Assembly: GCF_028736035.1 (NCBI RefSeq)
Contig: NZ_CP117866.1
Location: 310,001-374,000, forward strand
Length of the DNA: 64,000 nucleotides
From: Streptomyces sp. T12
GTDB taxonomy: Bacteria > Actinomycetota > Actinomycetes > Streptomycetales > Streptomycetaceae
Direction of reading: 5' to 3'
The notes under the pieces were generated by a model that ran no database searches, had not been told where the DNA came from, and saw nothing but the letters and a program-made list of their open reading frames with translations. The position numbers and the translations under genes are program-made. Positions within the stretch are counted from its first letter, which is position 1. Every line of letters begins with the position of its first letter. Below are positions 25,368-34,013 of the stretch, one piece after another.

Positions 25368-26857
25368 GCGCCCGCGAGCTGCCCGGCAGGGGTGAGCGCG
25401 TCGCGGACTGGTTCGACGGGCGGCTCGGCATCCACTCCCTCGGCCGGAAGTATCTGCGCAAGGTCTTCCCGGACCACTGGTCCTTCCTGCTCGGCGAGAT
25501 CTGCCTGTACAGCTTCGTCGTCCTGATCCTGACGGGCGTGTACCTCACCTTGTTCTTCCACCCCTCGATGAACGAGGTGACGTACCACGGCAGTTACCTC
25601 CCCCTCAACGGCGTCCGCATGTCCGAGGCGTACGCCTCCACGCTGGACATCAGCTTCGACGTGCGGGGCGGGCTGCTGATACGGCAACTGCACCACTGGG
25701 CGGCGCTGGTCTTCGTCGCCGGGATGCTCACGCACATGATGCGGCACTTCTTCACGGGGTCGTTCCGCAAGCCACGGGAGATCAACTGGCTGTTCGGCTG
25801 GTCCCTGCTGTTGCTCGGCCTCTTCGAGGGCCTGTTCGGCTACTCGCTGCCGGACGACCTGCTGTCGGGGACGGGCCTGCGGTTCGTCAACGGCGCGCTG
25901 CTGTCCGTCCCGATCGTCGGGACGTATCTGTCCATGTTCCTGTTCGGCGGGGAGTTCCCGGGCCATGACATCGTGGCCCGCTTCTACTCCCTGCACATCC
26001 TGGTGATCCCCGGCATCATGGCGGCGCTGGTCGTGGCGCACCTCCTGCTGGTCGTGTACCACAAGCACACCCAGTTCGCGGGTCCCGGACGCACCGAACG
26101 CAATGTCGTCGGCGCCCCGTTCATGCCGGTGTACCTGGCGAAGGCGGGCGGCTTCTTCTTCCTGGTCTTCGGCGCGCTCACGTTCATGGCTGCGGTGGCT
26201 TCGATCAACCCGGTCTGGTCGTACGGCCCTTACCGGGCCGACCAGGTCTCCACGGGCGCCCAGCCCGACTGGTACCTGGGCTTCGCCGAGGGGCTGGTCC
26301 GGATCATGCCGGGCTGGGAGATCACCCTGGGGGGCCACACACTCGTCCTCGGGGTGCTGATCCCGGTCGTGGTCTTCCCCCTGCTGCTGGTCTTCATCGG
26401 CGTCTATCCCTTCCTGGAAGCCCGGATCACGGGCGACAAGCGCGAGCACCACCTCCTCGACCGCCCCCGCAACCGCCCCGTCCGCACGGGGATCGGCGCG
26501 GCCTGGATCAGCCTCTACCTGATCCTCCTGGCGGGCGGCGGCAACGACATCGTGGCGACCCGGCTCCATCTGTCGATCAACGCGGTGACCTGGGCGATCC
26601 GCATCGCGACGCTGGTCGTCCCGGTGGCCGTGTTCGTCGTCACCCGCCGCATCTGCCTGGGCATCCAACTCCGCGACCGGGAGCTGGTGTCGCACGGCCG
26701 GGAGACCGGCGTGATCAAGCGGCTTCCGCACGGCGAGTACGTCGAGGTGCACCAGCCGCTGGAGCGGGCCGAGCTGCACACCCTGACCGCCCACCGGCGG
26801 CCCGCGGAACTCGTCGAAGGCGATCACCAGGGCGTGGGCAATCCGGTGGCGGACTGA
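25364..26857 (+). CDS. Stand-alone cytochrome b (QcrB-like)
   Basis: A 497-residue integral membrane protein homologous to actinobacterial QcrB. The first paired haem ligands are in QLHHWAALVFVAGMLTHMMRHF and the later ones in RFYSLHILVIPGIMAALVVAHLLLV; the quinol-site PDWYLGF loop replaces the usual PEWY. Eight to nine membrane helices are apparent and a hydrophilic C-terminal tail of ~60 residues follows. No qcrA, qcrC or cta genes are adjacent, so this is a second copy outside the bc1 operon. Translational coupling to the ECF41 sigma gene suggests a conditional respiratory role. Confidence 0.88.
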   Translation: MSARELPGRGERVADWFDGRLGIHSLGRKYLRKVFPDHWSFLLGEICLYSFVVLILTGVYLTLFFHPSMNEVTYHGSYLPLNGVRMSEAYASTLDISFDVRGGLLIRQLHHWAALVFVAGMLTHMMRHFFTGSFRKPREINWLFGWSLLLLGLFEGLFGYSLPDDLLSGTGLRFVNGALLSVPIVGTYLSMFLFGGEFPGHDIVARFYSLHILVIPGIMAALVVAHLLLVVYHKHTQFAGPGRTERNVVGAPFMPVYLAKAGGFFFLVFGALTFMAAVASINPVWSYGPYRADQVSTGAQPDWYLGFAEGLVRIMPGWEITLGGHTLVLGVLIPVVVFPLLLVFIGVYPFLEARITGDKREHHLLDRPRNRPVRTGIGAAWISLYLILLAGGGNDIVATRLHLSINAVTWAIRIATLVVPVAVFVVTRRICLGIQLRDRELVSHGRETGVIKRLPHGEYVEVHQPLERAELHTLTAHRRPAELVEGDHQGVGNPVAD

Positions 26858-26882
26858 GCGGTGCTCAGGCAGGCTCACCTGC

Positions 26883-27266
26883 ATGATCTCGGTAGTGCAG
26901 AACGTGGCGATCGACTGTTCGGATGCCTATGAACTGGCTCGGTTCTGGAGTGAGGTGACCGGCTGTCCGCTGCATCCGCAGGACAGGCCGGGCGATCGGG
27001 AGACTCAGGTGATGCTTCCGCAGGGCCCGGTGCTGTACTTCAACGAGGTGCCGGAACCCAAGACGATCAAGAACCGCATCCACCTGTGCCTGCGCCCGTC
27101 GACCTCGCGCGAGGAGGAGATCGAGCGGTTGCTGGATCTCGGAGCCGCCCTGGTCACTGATCACCGGAAGCCCGACGGCACGGGCTGGGCCGTCCTCGCG
27201 GATCCTGAGGGCAATGAGTTCTGTGTCCTGCGCAGCGAGTCCGATCGCGCTGCGATGTCTTCTTAA
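26883..27266 (+). CDS. VOC-superfamily (glyoxalase-like) protein
   Basis: A 127-residue protein with the two beta-alpha-beta-beta-beta modules of the VOC fold: residues 1-55 start NVAIDCSDAYELARFWSEVTG; the second module includes RIHLCLRP and ends WAVLADPEGNEFCVL, the DPEGNEFC signature of glyoxalase-like domains. It follows the cytochrome b gene by 25 bp on the same strand. The function is unassigned. Confidence 0.85.
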   Translation: MISVVQNVAIDCSDAYELARFWSEVTGCPLHPQDRPGDRETQVMLPQGPVLYFNEVPEPKTIKNRIHLCLRPSTSREEEIERLLDLGAALVTDHRKPDGTGWAVLADPEGNEFCVLRSESDRAAMSS

Positions 27267-27311
27267 GACGCGGTCGACGAACCGGCAGGCGGCCGGTGAG
27301 AGAACTCCACG

Positions 27312-27344
27312 TGTACGGGGCGTGTATTCCTGAGGGTCCGTACA
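27312..27344. promoter_or_regulatory. Inverted repeat upstream of a secreted protein gene
   Basis: TGTACGG at 27312-27318 and CCGTACA at 27338-27344 form a 7-bp inverted repeat separated by 19 bp, 92-124 bp upstream of the next gene. It could be a terminator for the VOC gene or an operator. Confidence 0.3.
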
Positions 27345-27435
27345 ACCCCGGGTGAGGTCCCATGGGTCACATCCCACGCCGGCACCCCCCGCAGATCCCG
27401 GCGCGACAACCGACCGCACCAGCAACGGAGTTCAC

Positions 27436-28223
27436 GTGCACATGCGTTTACCGGCCGCCCGCCGACCGCCGTCGCCGCGCTCGCCCTGGCCGCCACCGTG
27501 GTGGTCGTACCGCCCGCCCACGCGGCGGACGGCGACGACTACGAGGTGACCCTCACCAGCAGCACCGCCACGACCGACTACGACCACCGCACGGTCGACC
27601 TCACCGGCACGCTGACCCGTCCCGACGGCACCCCCGTCGCCGACGCACCGGTCCAGCTCGAGGAGTCGGTGCTGTTCAAGACCTGGAACCCGTGGGGCGA
27701 CCCCATCGACCCGACGGAGTGGGAGACGCGCGGCCTGGGCACCGTCCGCACCGACGCCGAGGGGCGGTACACCCTTGAGGACGTCCCGGCGGACCGCTGG
27801 GACGACGAGCCCAGCCGCTACCTCTCCCCGCGCCACGAGGTGCGGTTCCGGGCCGTGTACGACACCGACCCCACCGACTTCCACATGGCCTTCGCGGACA
27901 CCGCAGTCAGGGTCGAGCCCGTCGCGAGCTCCCTCACCTACCGGGTCAGCAAGCTCATCGTGCGCCCCGGCGACGGCCTCACCGTGACGGGCAAGGTCAC
28001 CTGGCCCGCGGGGCACGGCCCGGTCGCCGGGACCCGGGTCTTCCTGCGGCAGTACTTCGAGAGCCAGTACGACGCGCAGACCACCACGGATGCCGCCGGG
28101 AACTTCACCATCCGGACCAAGATCCGCGAGGACGACCGCGAGTTCGTCGTCTTCTCGGCGCCCAAGGACTACTACCTGGCGGGCGTGAGCAAGGACCTGC
28201 CCGTCATGAACATCGCCCCGTAG
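27436..28223 (+). CDS. Secreted Ig-like/CarboxypepD-type repeat protein; signal peptide split by an apparent frameshift
   Basis: The mature part (~230 residues) has two beta-sandwich modules: DLTGTLTRPDGTPVADAPVQ with GTVRTDAEGRYTL, and TVTGKVTWPAGHGPVAGTRV with TTTDAAGNFTIRT, the pattern of carboxypeptidase-regulatory/Ig-like repeats. GTG 27436 follows GGAG and encodes MHMRLPAARRP; the natural continuation TAVAALALAATVVVV then AHA-A is in the neighbouring frame, requiring one extra base near 27461-27466. The only in-frame start for the main part, GTG 27498, would leave no signal peptide. It is either a sequence error or a recently broken gene. Function unknown. Confidence 0.65.
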
Positions 28224-28250
28224 GTCCCCCGCCAGGGCACCCGGCACCAC

Positions 28251-28290
28251 CGCGAGCCCGCCGCCGCACCTGTGCGACGGCGGGCTCGCG
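28251..28290. terminator. Bidirectional terminator
   Basis: CGCGAGCCCGCCG and CGGCGGGCTCGCG form a perfect 13-bp stem with a 14-nt loop, between the convergent stops at 28223 and 28295. Confidence 0.8.
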
Positions 28291-28294
28291 CGGT

Positions 28295-30529
28295 CTAACC
28301 CTGGTCGGCCACGAAGGAGGCCATGCGGGTCAGGGCGGAGTTCCAGTTGATCGTGTGCTCGTTCGTCGACCAGGACTGGATGTCGTCGATGTAGCAGAAC
28401 TGGCCGACGCAGCCCTGGAGTTTGCTCTGTGCGTAGGGGTCCTGGATGCCCGAGTTCGGCCCGCCGGCGAGCGTGCCGACCGGTGGGTTGGGCTGGTTGG
28501 GGTCGAGCTGGTGGGCGTACCAACGGGCGTGCTGGTTGTGGGAGTTGACCTCGCCATAGCCGGTCACGTACGAGATGTTCAGCGCGTTGCGGCCGAGGAG
28601 GTAGTCCATGCTCTGCAGCGCACCGTCACGGTACTTCGAGGCGCCGGTGATGTCGTACGCGGTGGCGATCACGACGGCGTTGTGCAGGATCTGATGGTTG
28701 GAGCCCCAGTCGTAGAGGTTGCCGGTCGGGGCGTAGGGCATGCCGTACGCCTGTGACTTCAGGGTGGCCAGATAGCCGTCCGCGCCCTTGATCACGGACT
28801 GGCGCACCTTGTCCCGGCCGGGCAGCCCGCTCGGCACGGTCGCCAGGTCCAGTCGGGCCGCTGCCGCCGTCCTGGCCCAGTCGTAGCCGAGGGAGCCGAA
28901 GACGTCGGCCGTGTGCACGGGCGAGCTGAGGACGTGGTCCGCGAACCCCTTCTCCCCCGTGGTGAGATACAGCTCGGCCGCCGCCCAGTAGAACTCGTCG
29001 GTGACGTTGTTGTCGGCGTAGGTGCCGCCGCCGATGCCGTCGCTCTCGGAGGCGTACCGGTCGGGATGCGCGAGCGCCGCGGTCCAGGCCTTGCGGGCGG
29101 CACCCAGCGCCTTCGCCGCGAACTCCTTGTCGTACGGCTTGTACAGGCGCGCCGCCTGCGCGGCCGTGGCCGCCAGGTTCAGGGTCGCCGCGGTGGACGG
29201 CGGGTGCAGTTCGCGCTTTTGCGGGTCGTCGCTCGGCAGCAGCGGCAGGCCCGTCCACTGCTCGTCGTGGATCTTGTGGTGCGCCATGCCGGCCAGCGGC
29301 TGCCCCGCGGGCACCTGCATCTTCAGCAGGAACTCCAGCTCCCAGCGGACCTCGTCCAGGATGTCCGGCACCTTGTTGCCGCCCTCCGGGATGGCGAGCG
29401 TGCCGTCACCCAGCTTCTCCGGCTCCCCGGTGCGAGCGAGCCGTTCGCGCTCGTACGTGCTCAGCAGCTCCCACACCGAGATGCCGCCGTTGACGACGTA
29501 CTTGCCGTGGTCGCCGGCGTCGTACCAGCCGCCGGTGACGTCGAGCGTGTAGTCGCACGCGCCCGGCTGGCAGGGCACTTTGCCGTCGCCCTGGTTGGGC
29601 GCGACGTCGACGTGTCCGGCGGGACGGGCGTAGCCGGGGCGCAGGTCGTCGCGGATCGCGATGCCACTGCGCTGCGTGTAGTAGTACTTCACGGCGTCCA
29701 GGCGCAGCCGCTCGTAGGCGGCCGTGCCGATGTCGAAGGGCCGGCTCGCCTCTCCGCCCGCGACCAGCGTGAAGTCCTTGCCCTGCTTGCGGTAGGCGCC
29801 GAAGTCGATGGAGTGGACGTTCTGCGCGGAGGAGGCGTCGGTGCCGCGTGGCACGGTCCAGCCGTGGGCGACCACGGCCCCGGACGCGCTCTTCAGCTCC
29901 CAGGGCAGCTTCTGGGTGGCGTCGGTGACCAGCGTGGCGTTCTTCGGCCCGGCGGGCAGATAGGCGACCTGGTTCACCCGCACCCGCGGCCCGGTATCGG
30001 GCTCGTAGACCTCGGGCGGGACGCCGCCCAGCAGCGAGGCGTCGTCCATGCAGAAGCGCCACGCGTCCGCGCTGCCGCCGAGCTGGAAGGCGACCTGGCC
30101 CTGCCGGGTGTCGACGGGTGAGGTGAAGGTGTACGAGTAGGAGTTCCCGGAGACGCTCAGCTCCGGTGTCACCTCGAAGTAGGTGTCGTACGGCGCCGCC
30201 GACAGCCCGACGATCGCCCGCACCACGTGCCCCTGGGGCGAGCCGTCGGCGGTGAAGGAGAACCGGTACGACTCCCCCTTCACCAGGGCGATGTCGTTCT
30301 GGCCGACGCCGGCGTCCCAGCGGTTGGTGGTGCCGCCGGGGACGTCGGCGCAGAGCTGCCCGTCGGACAGACCCGCGGTGACGTTGCTGGTCGTCCACCA
30401 CGGGTCGGTGGTGGTGTCGAACGTGCCGTTCTTGAGTTGCTCGACCTCTTCGGCGCCGGCGGGGGCGGCGGCCAGGCCTGCGGCCAGCAGGGCCGTCAGG
30501 GTCAGCAACGTGATTCTGCGTCGTTTCAC
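28295..30529 (-). CDS. GH9 endoglucanase with N-terminal CBM
   Basis: A 744-residue secreted cellulase. GTG 30529 is 7 nt after GAGGAG. Signal peptide 1-26 ([19 protein letters not shown]). Residues ~30-165 form a CBM4/9-type carbohydrate-binding module ([16 protein letters not shown]). Residues ~175-265 are the Ig-like CelD_N domain ([19 protein letters not shown]). The GH9 catalytic domain follows: nucleophile-activating Asp in [15 protein letters not shown], active-site segment [17 protein letters not shown], and the acid Glu near the C-terminus in [10 protein letters not shown]. Acts on cellulose or other beta-1,4-glucans outside the cell. A perfect CebR operator 40 bp upstream indicates cellobiose/cellotriose-dependent derepression. 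Confidence 0.94.
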   Translation of the reverse strand: MKRRRITLLTLTALLAAGLAAAPAGAEEVEQLKNGTFDTTTDPWWTTSNVTAGLSDGQLCADVPGGTTNRWDAGVGQNDIALVKGESYRFSFTADGSPQGHVVRAIVGLSAAPYDTYFEVTPELSVSGNSYSYTFTSPVDTRQGQVAFQLGGSADAWRFCMDDASLLGGVPPEVYEPDTGPRVRVNQVAYLPAGPKNATLVTDATQKLPWELKSASGAVVAHGWTVPRGTDASSAQNVHSIDFGAYRKQGKDFTLVAGGEASRPFDIGTAAYERLRLDAVKYYYTQRSGIAIRDDLRPGYARPAGHVDVAPNQGDGKVPCQPGACDYTLDVTGGWYDAGDHGKYVVNGGISVWELLSTYERERLARTGEPEKLGDGTLAIPEGGNKVPDILDEVRWELEFLLKMQVPAGQPLAGMAHHKIHDEQWTGLPLLPSDDPQKRELHPPSTAATLNLAATAAQAARLYKPYDKEFAAKALGAARKAWTAALAHPDRYASESDGIGGGTYADNNVTDEFYWAAAELYLTTGEKGFADHVLSSPVHTADVFGSLGYDWARTAAAARLDLATVPSGLPGRDKVRQSVIKGADGYLATLKSQAYGMPYAPTGNLYDWGSNHQILHNAVVIATAYDITGASKYRDGALQSMDYLLGRNALNISYVTGYGEVNSHNQHARWYAHQLDPNQPNPPVGTLAGGPNSGIQDPYAQSKLQGCVGQFCYIDDIQSWSTNEHTINWNSALTRMASFVADQG

Positions 30530-30569
30530 GTCTGGGCTCCTCGAGGGGAGGGGCGGGTGACGCTCGGGG

Positions 30570-30583
30570 TGGGAGCGCTCCCA
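30570..30583. promoter_or_regulatory. CebR-type cellulose-utilisation operator
   Basis: TGGGAGCGCTCCCA is the exact 14-bp palindrome known to be bound by the LacI-family repressor CebR in Streptomyces. It lies 41-54 bp upstream of the GH9 start, overlapping the expected promoter. Confidence 0.92.
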
Positions 30584-30702
30584 GTGGCGGACGCAGCCAT
30601 GCTTGTTGGCGACATGACACTACGTCAACGGTCCGGACGAAACGCTCCGCCGGGGGCGCCGCGAGCGTTCGTTTTCCGGTGCGGCGCCGTCGTGGTTTGT
30701 CG

Positions 30703-30728
30703 CGCAGTTCCCCGCGCCCCTCAGGGGC
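30703..30728. repeat. Interspersed Streptomyces intergenic repeat with hairpin
   Basis: The CGCAGTTCCCCGCGCCCCT element followed by CAGGGGCG is a short sequence that recurs in intergenic regions of many Streptomyces genomes. Here it forms a hairpin about 35 bp after the GH2 stop codon and may act as its terminator. Confidence 0.5.
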
Positions 30729-30762
30729 GTTGCCGTACCGGTCGTCCGGACCGTGACGTGGC

Positions 30763-33700
30763 TCAGGTGGCCGGTGCCTCCAGCTTGCTGATGCGTATTG
30801 CCCCTCGGGGCTCCCCCGGGTGGGCGCTGGTCAGGGTCAGCCGCAACCGGGAACCTCGTACCGCGTCGAAGGTGACGACGGTCGGCGCGTCCGAGGCGGT
30901 GGCCCAGTCCACGGACGCCGCCGTCACCGGCACGTACCTCCGGCCGTCCCAGACCTCGGCGTCGATCGAGGCGGGCAGGGTGTGCGTGGCGTCCACCGTG
31001 AATGAGATCTCCATCCGGTCGAAGGTCCGCGCCCGCCCGAAGTCCACGGACACCCAGTCCTCGGGGCGAGCTCCGCCGAAGGCGGGGAGCAGGGCCGTGG
31101 CCGACTTGAGGAAGCCGTTCGACCAGCCGGTGGCCGGGTCGCCGTCGAGCATGGCGGCGGGGAGGGTATCGGGGCGGCCGGAGTAACTGGCGTCCGCATG
31201 CGGGAAGTCGGTCGGCGCCCGGTGGTCCGGCTCGAACGCCGCGGCCGGGGTGAGCGCGGCCGAACGGGCAGGGGTCGCCCGCACGCTCACGTTCCCCGCC
31301 CGCAGGCCCTCGGCCCGCGCGGTCACCTTCAGGGCGCCCGCCTTCGTGCCGGACCGTACGATCGCCAGCGCCTTGCCGTGGAAGGCCGTACGCGTACTGG
31401 CCTGGTAGCGCTCGGCGCTCTCCTCCCGCCCGTTGTCGAGCCCGGCGAGCGAGCCGCCCGTCACCTCGAAGGCGATCAGGTCCTCGGCGTCGGGCACCAC
31501 CACACCCCGGGCGTCGACGACCTCGGCGGTCACGAAGACCAGCGAACGGCCGTCGGCGGCGAGGGACTTGCGGTCGGCGGTGAGCCGTACGGCCTTCGGT
31601 GCACCGGCCGTGCGCAGCACATCGGTGGCGACGACCTTGCCGTCCCGTCGGGCCACCGCCTTCAACTCGCCTGCCCTGTACGGCACTTTCCAGGTCAGAT
31701 GGAGCTTGCCCGCACTGCCGTTCGGGCTGGTGTAGCTGCCGGGATAGGGACCGTCGGTGAAGGTCTTGTCGTCGCCGGTCGCCTCGGTCGTCTCCAGGTA
31801 GGGCCGGCCGTCGACGGTCTTCTTGGTGTCGAACGTCCGCGTGCCGAGGGACTTTCCGTTGAGGAACAGCTCGACGGTGTCGACGTTGGAGTACGCCCAC
31901 ACCTCGACCGTGTCGCCCTCCTGGTGGTTCCAGGTCATCGGCAGCAGATGGACCATCGGCTCGCCGACCCACTGGCTCCGGAACAGGTGGTACATGTCCT
32001 TCGGGAAGCCGGCCGTGTCGACCGCGCCGAAGAAGGAGGCCTTGACCGGGAAGACGTCGTACGGCGTGGGCTCACCGATGTAGTCGATGCCCGACCACAG
32101 GAACTGCCCGGCGAACCACTTCCGGTCCCGGTCCTTCTTGTGCCCGTACTCGCCGCTCATGGTCCAGGAGGCGAGGTTGTTGTCGTACGACGAGGTCGCC
32201 CGCCTGCCCGGCGTGTGGTTCTCGCCGGTGTTGAGGTGTTCCGGCTCCTGGTACGTCCCGCGCGTCGAGGTCTCCGACGACGACTCGGACTCGAAGAGGA
32301 ACAAGTGCGGGTAGGCGGCGTGCAGCTCGTCCACCGACTTGGCGGTGTTGTAGTTGAGGCCGAGGCCGTCCAGCTTGGCCAGGATGAGGTCGGCCGGGGA
32401 GCCCTTGGCGGGCACGCGGCGGTGCCGGTCGGAGCCGATGACGAGCGGGCGGGTGTCGTCGGCGGCCTTGATGGCGCCGATGACCCGGTCGGCCATGGCC
32501 AGCCCTGCGGTGGACGTGGAGTCGGGGACCTCGTTGCCGATGGACCACATCAGCACGGCCGGCGAGTTGCGGGCCGCGAGCACCATCTCGGTGGCGTCCT
32601 TCTCGCACCACTCGTCGAAGAACCGGCCGTAGTCGTACCGCGTCTTGCCGGTCTTCCAACAGTCGAACGCCTCCACCAGCATCACGATGCCCAGTTCCTC
32701 GCAGACCTGGATCATCTCCGCCGAGGGCGGGTTGTGGGAGGTGCGGAAGGCGTTGACGCCCATCGACTTCATGATGGTCATCTGCCGGCGGACGGCGTCG
32801 ATGCTGACGGCGGCGCCGAGGGCGCCCAGGTCGTGGTGCAGGTCGACGCCCTTGATCTTGGCGTAGGAGCCGTTGAGGTGGAAGCCCTCGCCCGGGTCGA
32901 AGCGGAAGGTACGGAAGCCGAAGCCGGTGCGGTACGTGTCGGTGATCCTGCCGCCGACACGCAGTTCGGTCTTCAGGGTGTAGCGGTGGTGCGGGGTGTC
33001 GAAGTCCCACAACTTCGGCTCGGGGACGGCGAGTTCGTGGGTCTCGGTCGCCTTGTCGGTGACGGGGACCGTGGAGGACGTACGGGCGACGGTACGGCCG
33101 CCCGGATCGACGATCCGCGAGACGACCTCGACGTCCGTGCCGCCGCCGGAGGCGTTCACCACCGCGGTCCGCACCCGTACGACGCCCCGCTCCTCGGTGA
33201 TCTCCGGTGTCGTGACGTACGTGCCCCAGCGCTCCACGTGCACCGGCTCGGTGACGACGAGGCGGGCCTCGCGGTAGATGCCGCTTCCCGAGTACCAGCG
33301 GCTGCTGGGGAGGCGGTTGTGCACCTTGACCGCGAGCACGTTCTCGGTGCTGCCGTCGGTGTGCACGAGGTCGGTGAGATCGAAGGCGAAGCCGGTGTAG
33401 CCGTAGGGGTGGCGGCCGACCTCCTTGCCGTTGCAGTAGACGTACGAGTCCATGTAGACGCCGTCGAACTCCACCGATATCCGCTTGCCTGCGAGGCCGG
33501 GCGGCAGGGTGAAGGCGAGGCGGTACCAGCCGAGCCCGCCGGGGAAGAAGCCGGTGCCGCTGGTGGTGCCGTGCTCGGTGGTCGGCGCGAACTCGATGCT
33601 CCAGTCGTGCGGCACCGCGACCTCGCGCCAGCCCGAGTCGTCGTAGCCGGGCTCGGCGGCGCCCGCGTACGCGCCGGTCGGGTCGGTGAGGCCGCCCGGG

Positions 33701-33870
33701 TTCACCAGGGCGAAGCGCCAGCCGTCGCGCAGCGCGACCGTGCGGCGGCCGGGACCGGCACCGCTGGATTCGGCGCCCTCGGCGGCCCGTGCCGTCGGGG
33801 TGGTCAGCAGCGCTCCGGCCGCCGGGGCGGCCGTGGAGGCGAGCAGTAACGATCTACGACTGACTGTCAT
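30763..33870 (-). CDS. Secreted GH2 beta-galactosidase-like enzyme with C-terminal CBM32
   Basis: A 1035-residue exported glycosidase. ATG 33870 follows GAGGGAGAG. The N-terminus SRRSLLLASTAAPAAGALL has a twin-arginine-like signal. Domains: GH2 jelly-roll (residues ~40-220; VPHDWSIEF, WYRLAFTLP), Ig-like (~225-330), TIM barrel (~335-620) with acid/base Glu in SIGNEVPD (~447) and putative nucleophile Glu in SSETSTRG (~530), a DUF4982-type and a further Ig-like domain (~640-830), and an F5/8-type C module at the end (WVSVDFGRARTFDRMEISF). Acts probably on beta-galactosides of plant polysaccharides; could be another GH2 specificity. No CebR box was found upstream. Confidence 0.88.
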   Translation of the reverse strand: MTVSRRSLLLASTAAPAAGALLTTPTARAAEGAESSGAGPGRRTVALRDGWRFALVNPGGLTDPTGAYAGAAEPGYDDSGWREVAVPHDWSIEFAPTTEHGTTSGTGFFPGGLGWYRLAFTLPPGLAGKRISVEFDGVYMDSYVYCNGKEVGRHPYGYTGFAFDLTDLVHTDGSTENVLAVKVHNRLPSSRWYSGSGIYREARLVVTEPVHVERWGTYVTTPEITEERGVVRVRTAVVNASGGGTDVEVVSRIVDPGGRTVARTSSTVPVTDKATETHELAVPEPKLWDFDTPHHRYTLKTELRVGGRITDTYRTGFGFRTFRFDPGEGFHLNGSYAKIKGVDLHHDLGALGAAVSIDAVRRQMTIMKSMGVNAFRTSHNPPSAEMIQVCEELGIVMLVEAFDCWKTGKTRYDYGRFFDEWCEKDATEMVLAARNSPAVLMWSIGNEVPDSTSTAGLAMADRVIGAIKAADDTRPLVIGSDRHRRVPAKGSPADLILAKLDGLGLNYNTAKSVDELHAAYPHLFLFESESSSETSTRGTYQEPEHLNTGENHTPGRRATSSYDNNLASWTMSGEYGHKKDRDRKWFAGQFLWSGIDYIGEPTPYDVFPVKASFFGAVDTAGFPKDMYHLFRSQWVGEPMVHLLPMTWNHQEGDTVEVWAYSNVDTVELFLNGKSLGTRTFDTKKTVDGRPYLETTEATGDDKTFTDGPYPGSYTSPNGSAGKLHLTWKVPYRAGELKAVARRDGKVVATDVLRTAGAPKAVRLTADRKSLAADGRSLVFVTAEVVDARGVVVPDAEDLIAFEVTGGSLAGLDNGREESAERYQASTRTAFHGKALAIVRSGTKAGALKVTARAEGLRAGNVSVRATPARSAALTPAAAFEPDHRAPTDFPHADASYSGRPDTLPAAMLDGDPATGWSNGFLKSATALLPAFGGARPEDWVSVDFGRARTFDRMEISFTVDATHTLPASIDAEVWDGRRYVPVTAASVDWATASDAPTVVTFDAVRGSRLRLTLTSAHPGEPRGAIRISKLEAPAT

Positions 33871-34013
33871 GGGCGGCTCTCCCTCATCAGGGCGCAGAAG
33901 TACTCACAACTGATCGTGAACAAACAGATTCTGACGGGGTGGCACGCCATACCGTCAAGGGTGCGCACGGGAGTTCCGGGGTGCGTGGGCAGCCGACGCA
34001 CTAGCCTGGAACG

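Noticed and set aside
31198..33849. 883-residue open frame on the plus strand opposite the GH2 gene
   Set aside because: Composition is Val/Arg/Gly-rich with no motif, and the GH2 frame on the other strand is unambiguous.
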